64,000 nucleotides of DNA from Ailurus styani (taxonomy: Eukaryota > Chordata > Mammalia > Carnivora > Ailuridae), in the NCBI GenBank assembly GCA_002007465.1, contig LNAC01000018.1, positions 6,095,936 to 6,159,935 on the forward strand, written 5' to 3'. Positions within the stretch are counted from its first letter, which is position 1, and each line of letters begins with the position of its first letter. The translations under genes were made by a program, and so were the position numbers. Positions 57,606-64,000 of this stretch are shown piece after piece. The notes under the pieces are model-generated. The model did not search any database. It saw only the letters and a program-made list of their open reading frames with translations, and was not told where the DNA came from.

Positions 57606-58304
57606 GAGCCCACCTGAAATGAAAGCTAACCCTGAGTCTCGCCAACAAAAGCTCACTTCTAGGGGGTAAGTGTTCTGACTCAGCAGATGGAATACCATGC
57701 CCGGGTGCATTGTAAATACACCCCAGAAAGGCCCATTGATGTGGGTGGTTGTGGGTGCGAAGGTAGATGATGTTGCCCTGTATTTGCATGGATAGAAGGA
57801 ACCCTGGGGCTGACTGCCCCTCGGTACCAGGTAGCCCCAGTGTGCCTTCAAGACATGGCGTCTGCAGCGTGGATTACCCTCAGTACCGCCCAGGAACCTC
57901 ACCCTGGTATGCCATCCCAACACACATGAAGGCCTTGTAGAGGGCAGGTTTGTGTGGTTTTGTGTTTATTTTGCATTTGGGAGTTTCCCTTCTGAGTATG
58001 GGTGTGTCTCCCCTACACCCCAACCCAGCTGGAGAATTCAAAAATGGAAAGTCATCCTTAGGTCTGACTGGTATTTCCAGCAAAAAGACACACCATGAGG
58101 ATTCAATGAAATTATATGCAAGCCAGGAGCCCAGAACTGTCATGGGGCTTTTTGGTTTATATAAATAGTATTAAGAAGTAAATTCTGAATTTCTAAACAA
58201 AGTACCCCCAAAATCCAAATTCCTCAAGGCTCTGATCATTCTTTGAGCTATTTTTATGTTCGTGACATGATGGGGTCTGCTTGTCAAGCTTTCATAGGAA
58301 TGAC

Positions 58305-58515
58305 ACTAATGATATTTTTGAGTGTTTATGGCACTTTCTGGAATATAGCATGCTTATACATTTGTTCTCTCATTTGATCCTTGTGGCCACCCATGGACGT
58401 ATAAGGTATTGTCCTTTTTTTAAATACAAGACAATTGAGATTCAGAGAGGTTAAGTAACTTGTCCAAGATCACACAGGTATTAAATGAAAGAACTGGGGC
58501 TTGAACTCAGCCAAT
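58305..58515 (-). mobile_element. MIR
   Basis: Near full length: 'gtgtttatggcactttctgg', 'catttgatccttgtggccac', 'ttcagagaggttaagtaact', 'ggggcttgaactcagccaat'. Confidence 0.8.
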
Positions 58516-58919
58516 GAGGAAACACTAAGCCAAGCCGGCTGCCACCAGCTTTTCTTTCCCCAGATTCTGACAGCATAAATTTCTTACTTCCTTGGGCCAT
58601 GCCTCTGACATATCATTAATCCAAAGGTCTGTACTGTGCCATGCATTTCTCCTTCACACAGTTAATTTCTCATCTGGTTACATTGTTTTTCATTTCTAGT
58701 AAGTTATTCCTCATATTTTAAAAATGTATATTTTATTTGTTGCTATAAAATGTGCATGCATTTGAAAGTAGAACTTACAAGAAAGAGACTGTTTCCATAC
58801 TAAAACGTGGCAGCATGAAGCAAAGGTAAGGCATGGCAGAGATTTAACCGTCGGGATAGAGTAGAGTGAGATTGTGAAGGTTGAGGGCAGACCATGGTCT
58901 GTCAAAGCAGACCACGGAA

Positions 58920-59330
58920 AGCTTTTTCTCTCGAAATTTTTTATTACAAAAACATTTCAGAAAAATTGGAAGAATACGATGGACACCATTACATCTTCCC
59001 CCTAGATTCAACGTGTAGGCACGTTTGCTTTACCTCTTTCTGTCTTTAAAAAAGAAAAAAGTATATTTAGATGAAAGTATTTCTTATATATGTATGTCTA
59101 CACACAGACATGCACACATATGTATTATATATACTTTAGAATTAAAAACATTTTAAATAAAAATTAAAATAAAAATATATGTTATTTTTAAAGACGTTGG
59201 TATAATTTGAAAGAAAATTCTAGCCATCCTGACACTTCACTCTCGGTACTTCTATAGGCATCTCCCAAGATTCAGGTCAGTCTCCTACCGACCTACTACC
59301 ATTATCACACATAAGAAAATTAACAATAAT
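58920..59330 (-). mobile_element. L1M-type 3' UTR fragment with AT-rich filler
   Basis: 'ttattacaaaaacatttcag' and, after an AT-rich stretch (59060-59190), 'accattatcacacataagaa' and 'aaattaacaataattgg'. Confidence 0.5.
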
Positions 59331-59529
59331 TGGTGGAAGACCTTTAATGAATGGATACACATGATTCTATTTCTGATTTTGAAAGAAAATTCTGGCAATG
59401 CAGAGAGGATAGCTGGGAGAGAGTAGGCCAGTTATGATAAGAACATGGGAAAGAGATGACCGAAAGGTACCCCTTATCATTTTTTAACTGACTGTTGTCA
59501 GCAGTGTGGTAACAACAAGGGGACCCGGT

Positions 59530-59670
59530 GGTTGTTGGGCACCTCGAAAACATGCAGGCTCCTGTCTGAGTGCTGTGCATGTGTTCACCATTTAATCCAT
59601 GCAGCCACCCTGTGAGGGAGGTGCTGCTGTCATGCCCATTTTATAGAAAGAAGAGGTTACTTGAGGGCTC
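59530..59670 (-). mobile_element. MIR fragment
   Basis: 'gctgtgcatgtgttcaccat', 'gccaccctgtgagggaggtg', 'cccattttatagaaagaaga'. Confidence 0.65.
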
Positions 59671-59696
59671 CTAGGACATCGTGTGTCTCCTCAGAA

Positions 59697-59835
59697 CCCC
59701 TTACTACAGTAATATTCCCATTTTGCCGATGAGGGGCCAAGGCTCAGAGAGGTGAGTGCCTTGCCAAGGGCCGTGCAGCTAGTGCAGGGCAGAGTGGGAT
59801 TCTAAGTTGTGTCTGTCAGATGCCGGCGCCCTCTT
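59697..59835 (-). mobile_element. MIR fragment
   Basis: 'cccattttgccgatgagggg', 'ggctcagagaggtgagtgcc', 'agggcagagtgggattctaa'. A separate copy from the preceding one. Confidence 0.7.
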
Positions 59836-59839
59836 CAGC

Positions 59840-59990
59840 ACTGGTTTCCCAAACATGGCGCTCTCTGCTTCTGGCTTCCTTGGAGAGCTTGCTTTACAAA
59901 ACCAACACTGGAGCCTCACTCCTGGTGAATCGATTTCATCAGTTTGGCGTTGTTAACACAGTCCCCCGGGGGATTCCAGTGGGCACCTAG
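59840..59990 (+). mobile_element. MER5-like hAT element
   Basis: 'ctggtttcccaaacatggcg', 'ccttggagagcttgctttac', 'cactggagcctcactcctgg'. Confidence 0.6.
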
Positions 59991-60599
59991 CTCAGAAGGG
60001 GAACCCTCAAAGCACAGCTTGGGGCTCAGAATGTCTTGACTCAGGCCCACGTTCCTCACTGGTTAGATGGGGGCACCAGCCATCCACAGCTTGGTGGCTG
60101 TGAGGATCCAATAACGTAATGTGTGGGGAAAGACCACCCCAGATGCTAGTTTGGCACAAACCATAGAGCCAACATTGCTGATTGGCCCAAGGCCAGAAGC
60201 CAGTGGTCCTGGAATGCCCTTAAAAAGGTGAATTTTTTTTTTCTCTCCATGTTACAGAGCCTAGAGACAGAGTAGGTAGCTAGAGTAGGTTTCCCCTTCT
60301 GCTTTACCACACAGGGCAACGGGAGGTCAGAACCATGTAGCAGCCTTCCCCAGAGAAGGAGGCCATGAGTGAGTGGCCAGAAGCTGTGGTTTAACAAATC
60401 CAAATGCAATCAAGTTGGGGCCCTTCCCAGAGCCACAGCTGTGGGTTTTCTGGGAAAAAATGTGGAGCTGGGACAGGAAGCTGCTGAGGCACCAGAGCAA
60501 AGGTGGACATGCCCACTTTGGCAGCAGGCAGGGGTGACTCCAACAGGCTCCCTTGCATCAACTAGAGGAAGGGAGGCGACAGGGGAGAAGGGAGAGCAC

Positions 60600-60785
60600 A
60601 CAGGATCTGGAGTCAGCCAGATTGAACCTTAGCTGCACTAATTACTGAGGTGCCTTGAGCAAGTGCTTAACCTCTCTGAGCCTCAGTTACTTCATCTGTA
60701 AAATGGGGGTGTCGATAGTATCTGCCTTGGAGAGTGAGAATCAAATGAGTATGACTGCTTTGTAAGCTAAACGCTGTAGGCTGTG
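60600..60785 (+). mobile_element. MIR
   Basis: 'aggatctggagtcagccaga', 'ttgagcaagtgcttaacctc', 'tcatctgtaaaatgggggtg', well preserved. Confidence 0.85.
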
Positions 60786-61081
60786 TATACTGAAACCCTA
60801 GGCTGGGTGCTTTTAGGAACACAGAGCATGCAAAACAGGCCTGCTCTCTGCAAGGGGGCAATCTGATCGGGAAGGTGGGACTAACACACAGGGCTCTTGG
60901 CAGTGGTTGGTGCTGTGGGGTCAGGTTGCTGCACACACGTGGAGCTGGGAGAAGGAAGGAGTGCTGTGCTGGGTATTTAGATGATATTTGCTGGGGGAGA
61001 TAGAATTTTGGTTGGGAAGGAAGGCAGATGATAAAGACCCTCATTCTGGGAAGGAGAGACATGATCAAGGAAATAATCACA

Positions 61082-61505
61082 GAGGTGATGCTAACAGCTA
61101 CAGGTCACTTTATATGCCCTGTTTGATCCTCTTGGTAACCCTCGTGAGGTAGGTCGGATCATCATTACTAATTTTTTTTTTTTTTAAAGATTTTATTTAT
61201 TTATTTACTTCACAGAGGGAGAGAGATCACAAGGAGGCAGAGAGGCAGGCAGAGAGAGAGGGGGAAGCAGGCTCCCCGCTGAGCAGGGAGCCCGATGCGG
61301 GCCTCGATCCCAGGACCCTGAGATCATGACCTGAGCCGAAAGCAGAGGCTTTAACCCACTGAGCCACCCAGGCGCCCTCATCATTACTAATTAATGGGTG
61401 AGAAACCTGCATGCAGCTGGCCAGCTAAGTGACTTGCCCAGTGTCAGACTGGTAAATGGCCAGACTGGGATTGGAACCCAGGTTCCAAGACTCTTAGCCA
61501 TTATC
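61082..61505 (-). mobile_element. MIR, split by a SINE
   Basis: Left 'aggtcactttatatgccctg' to the SINE; right 'aagtgacttgcccagtgtca', 'actgggattggaacccaggt'. Confidence 0.8.
61174..61377 (-). mobile_element. CAN-SINE (mustelid-like subtype), youngest-looking
   Basis: Low apparent divergence, aggcagagaggcaggcagag segment, intact head gagccacccaggcgccc. Perfect 15-bp TSD tcatcattactaatt at 61159-61173 and 61378-61392. Confidence 0.97.
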
Positions 61506-61554
61506 TATCTTGATTCCCTAAAAGCAGAAGGTGCAAGAGATCCGTATGTGACTG

Positions 61555-62000
61555 TGCTAGTTGTTCATTTGCTCAGGAAAAAATTCCTGAGCACCCAGGA
61601 ATTGCAGTGCCAGCCACTGTTGGGTGTGAGGGGTGGAAATGAGAGGCAGGGCCCCTGTCCTCCTCCTGGGGCTTCAGGATGGTGGGGAGAGGGCACACAG
61701 GAATTGTAGAGTGGTTGATTCACCGCCAGAGGTGGGTCAGGTTAACAGGCAGGTGCTGGGGGGGAGGAATTAGCTGCAGATGTTGGAGGGGAGGGGGTCG
61801 CAGAACATGTTCCAGAATGAATGTGTCGGAGCTGGCAGTGGGGAGGGGAAGAAGCAGCTTGTGAGGAAGGCCATTCCAGCAGAGCAAACTGCAGGGTGGG
61901 GTAAGGGTGATAAGGGGGTCGGTTGGGATGTGGTGGAGGGGTGAGTGTCCAGAGGTAGGAGAGCCTTAAATGCCAGATGGAGGGGACCTTGTGCATAGCC
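61555..62000 (+). mobile_element. Ancient dispersed repeat (unnamed)
   Basis: 'caggaaaaaattcctgagca', 'gaggaaggccattccagcag', 'gtaggagagccttaaatgcc' follow the family order. Confidence 0.4.
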
Positions 62001-62294
62001 CATACTGGAGGCTTGTGGGAAGGGGCTGCCTATGGTCTCATCTACAGTGTGCCACGGGAAGAGTTTGCTGTGACTCCATGGAAACCTGCCCCTAGAGGCC
62101 TGGCAGCAGGCAGCCTTGCTGGCTCAGGTTGCCCAGCACTTCCTGAATAATCTGGGGCCATGCTTGACATTTGCAATGAAGGTTCATAAGCAGCTTCCTT
62201 GTCTGGCCCGGACCCCGCTCTGCTGAGCTAAGCAGCCTCGCCCAGGGACAGGCGCCTGGAGAAGACACTGGGCAGGGTTCAGCAGACTTGGGCT

Positions 62295-62395
62295 CTGCTC
62301 CTTGCCCAGTGACCATGGCAGTTTCTTGACCTCTGTGAGCTGCTCTGTAGCATGATGGGACTTAATGATCTCTGAGGTCCCTTGCAGCCTCAACA
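62295..62395 (+). mobile_element. MIR fragment
   Basis: 'gcagtttcttgacctctgtg' and 'atgatctctgaggtcccttg'. Confidence 0.5.
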
Positions 62396-62579
62396 CTGTG
62401 AACAGTGTAGGGGTGACATGGAGGTGAGGATGAGTGGGATAGGAGGCAGGTCAGGGAGAGGCCACATTCTACAGTGATGCACAGGTGATTCAGCAGGAAT
62501 TCAGTAAGTTTTTTGGGGATGACTGTTGTCATTGCTACATCCCAGAGAGGAGTGAATGGGCATAGCCGCCATTACTTGA

Positions 62580-62795
62580 AATCTTGCTGGACATTGATCC
62601 TTCCATGGACCATCTCTCTGGATCTTTAGAACCACCCTATACCATGGAGGTATTGTCCCATTTTGCAGATGGGAAACCAAGGCTGCAAGGGGTCCATTGA
62701 CTTTGACCAGGTTTCACTGTGAGTGACAGAGCTGGGATTTGAATCTAGACCCACCTGATTCAAAGCTCAAGCCTATTGCACCTTACTGTTTAGCC
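62580..62795 (-). mobile_element. MIR
   Basis: 'cccattttgcagatgggaaa', 'agctgggatttgaatctaga', 'ttcaaagctcaagcctattg'. Confidence 0.75.
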
Positions 62796-63377
62796 CCCTG
62801 AGGCTGTCTTCCTCCTGCAGGTGCTCTTGGACACGCTGTACTGGACTGGTGGGGATCTCCCATTCACATGGGTCCTGCCTAGAGGACCAACTTCTGGTTT
62901 AGCACCATAGCAGGCACCTCTGACCAAATCCACTAGGACACAGTGGGGCATGTTGGCCTCTCCCACAGCTCCCTGCCTTGTGGGCTGAGCTGGATGGATT
63001 TGTTTTGACAGGTGAGGGCCGTTTTGCCTCCTGGTAGCAACTCCACAAGCCCCGTGCTGGGCAGTGGTGGCACCGAAGGGAACGTGATCCTTCCATCCTT
63101 TGGAGGTGATGTCAAGTGTGTGGGTAGTATTTGGTTGAAGTAGATAAAGCTAGAGAAGGACAGATGGATAGGATCATACTACCCCAGAGGACAGCCTGGC
63201 TTGTGCCCAGCCGTCTGTGGCCACAGTGGCCTGTTCTTCCTTCCTGACCTGGAGACGGGAGACCTAAGCCTTTTGAGTGTCCTGCTTGGGGCCCCCAGAG
63301 GAGTGGGAATTTGCCCAGCTAGCTGGGGAGGTTGTGCCACCTTGCAACTGCAGAAGCTAGAGCTCTGGATCTCATCC

Positions 63378-63500
63378 AGTGTCTATTTTAGAACTGGGGG
63401 TGCTGAGGCCCAGAGAGAGGAAATGGCATGCTTCAGTTCACATGGCCTTGTATGGTGGAGCGAATCTCCCAGTACTCAGACCCGGGACCCTTTCTAGTGC
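63378..63500 (-). mobile_element. MIR fragment
   Basis: 'gtgctgaggcccagagagag', 'cagacccgggaccctttcta'. Confidence 0.6.
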
Positions 63501-64000
63501 CTTACCCCATTTGGGAAGGGGGAAGCAAAGTGAGAAAAAACCCTTGGGGGAGCTGCTGCTTTGCCCTCAGGCTACCTTTGGGAATCCTCCCTCAGTCATC
63601 TCCCTCATGACCCAGGCCTACGGCAGCCCCGTGGGGAGGAGTGCACTAGCCCCCCCCCCCACCCGCAGGGGTGGTGGAGGACCTCCACAGGGCAGAGAGA
63701 GAAGGACCACTAACTCCCAATTCTTTCAGTGCATGTCAGCATATTTCAGGGGCACTTGCAGGATGCAAAACACCATAGGGAACACCAAGAAGCTTAGCAC
63801 TGATCTGAATTTTCCCAGGGAGGCCACCACCCAGGAGAGCAGCAGTGTCCCAGTATGAGAGACAGCCTACAACTGAGGACCTCTTGCTCATAAGTGTTGT
63901 CAGTGCCAAGGGAGTTAGAGCCCAAGGTCAGGGGTTGCTTCGTTGGAAAGTAAGGCAGTAGAAGGAGTTGGGGTTGAGGCCTAGTCTCTGAAAGTGTGAA

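Overview
This window is nuclear DNA from a carnivoran mammal, most likely a caniform and probably a mustelid. The diagnostic signal is about 25 copies of the carnivore tRNA-derived SINE (CAN-SINE/SINEC) on both strands. Several belong to a subtype with an internal 'aggcagagaggcaggcagagagag' region that I associate from memory with mustelid genomes. There is no sign of prokaryotic, organellar or plasmid organisation, and most long open frames are chance frames or translated microsatellites.

One gene is recognisable: DAPK2 (death-associated protein kinase 2), plus strand. Two consecutive coding exons carry consensus splice sites in compatible phase: 44982-45203 (222 nt) and 54004-54142 (139 nt). 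Together they encode the kinase-domain segment from the tail of the glycine-rich loop, through the ATP-binding lysine and the DAPK basic loop, to the HFDLK catalytic loop. Bases 1-44981 are an upstream intron (or intron plus 5' flank), 45204-54003 is one complete 8.8 kb intron, and 54143-64000 is the start of the next intron. I found neither the exon for the N-terminus nor the next kinase exon (PENIML region), so the gene runs off both sides.

The rest is intronic sequence built from layered repeats. The oldest layer is MIR, L2, MER5-type hAT elements and an ancient dispersed family I recognise but cannot name. Above it lie L1M fragments, an MLT1 LTR, a short Tigger-derived DNA transposon and a hAT-like family present twice. 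The youngest layer is CAN-SINEs and carnivore L1 insertions with readable target-site duplications (TSDs). Layout: 1-2.6 kb SINEs and a nested L1; 4-8 kb SINE, MIRs and a (CA)n grown from a SINE tail; 8.5-8.9 kb MLT1; 11.2-12.4 kb L1M, microsatellites, Tigger; 13-18 kb hAT, SINEs, MER5, L1M; 20-23 kb SINE-in-SINE and L1M; 30.6-34 kb the densest nested block, including an L1 with an inverted 5' part; 40.2-40.7 kb a minus-strand L1; 45-54 kb the DAPK2 intron with L1M, a 59-bp retroposon and an 83-bp L1 stub; 54-64 kb ancient repeats, MIRs and one very clean SINE.

I found no previously undescribed coding system. The most interesting signals are records of retrotransposition: a twin-primed L1, an extremely short L1 stub, an almost pure poly(A) insertion between perfect 15-bp repeats, an anonymous 59-bp retroposon, and target-site repeats that date nested insertions. 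There are also a few candidate regulatory or structural motifs (G-quadruplex runs, a TATA-like site, CTCF-like cores, a repeat-poor conserved-element candidate) that need comparative or functional data.
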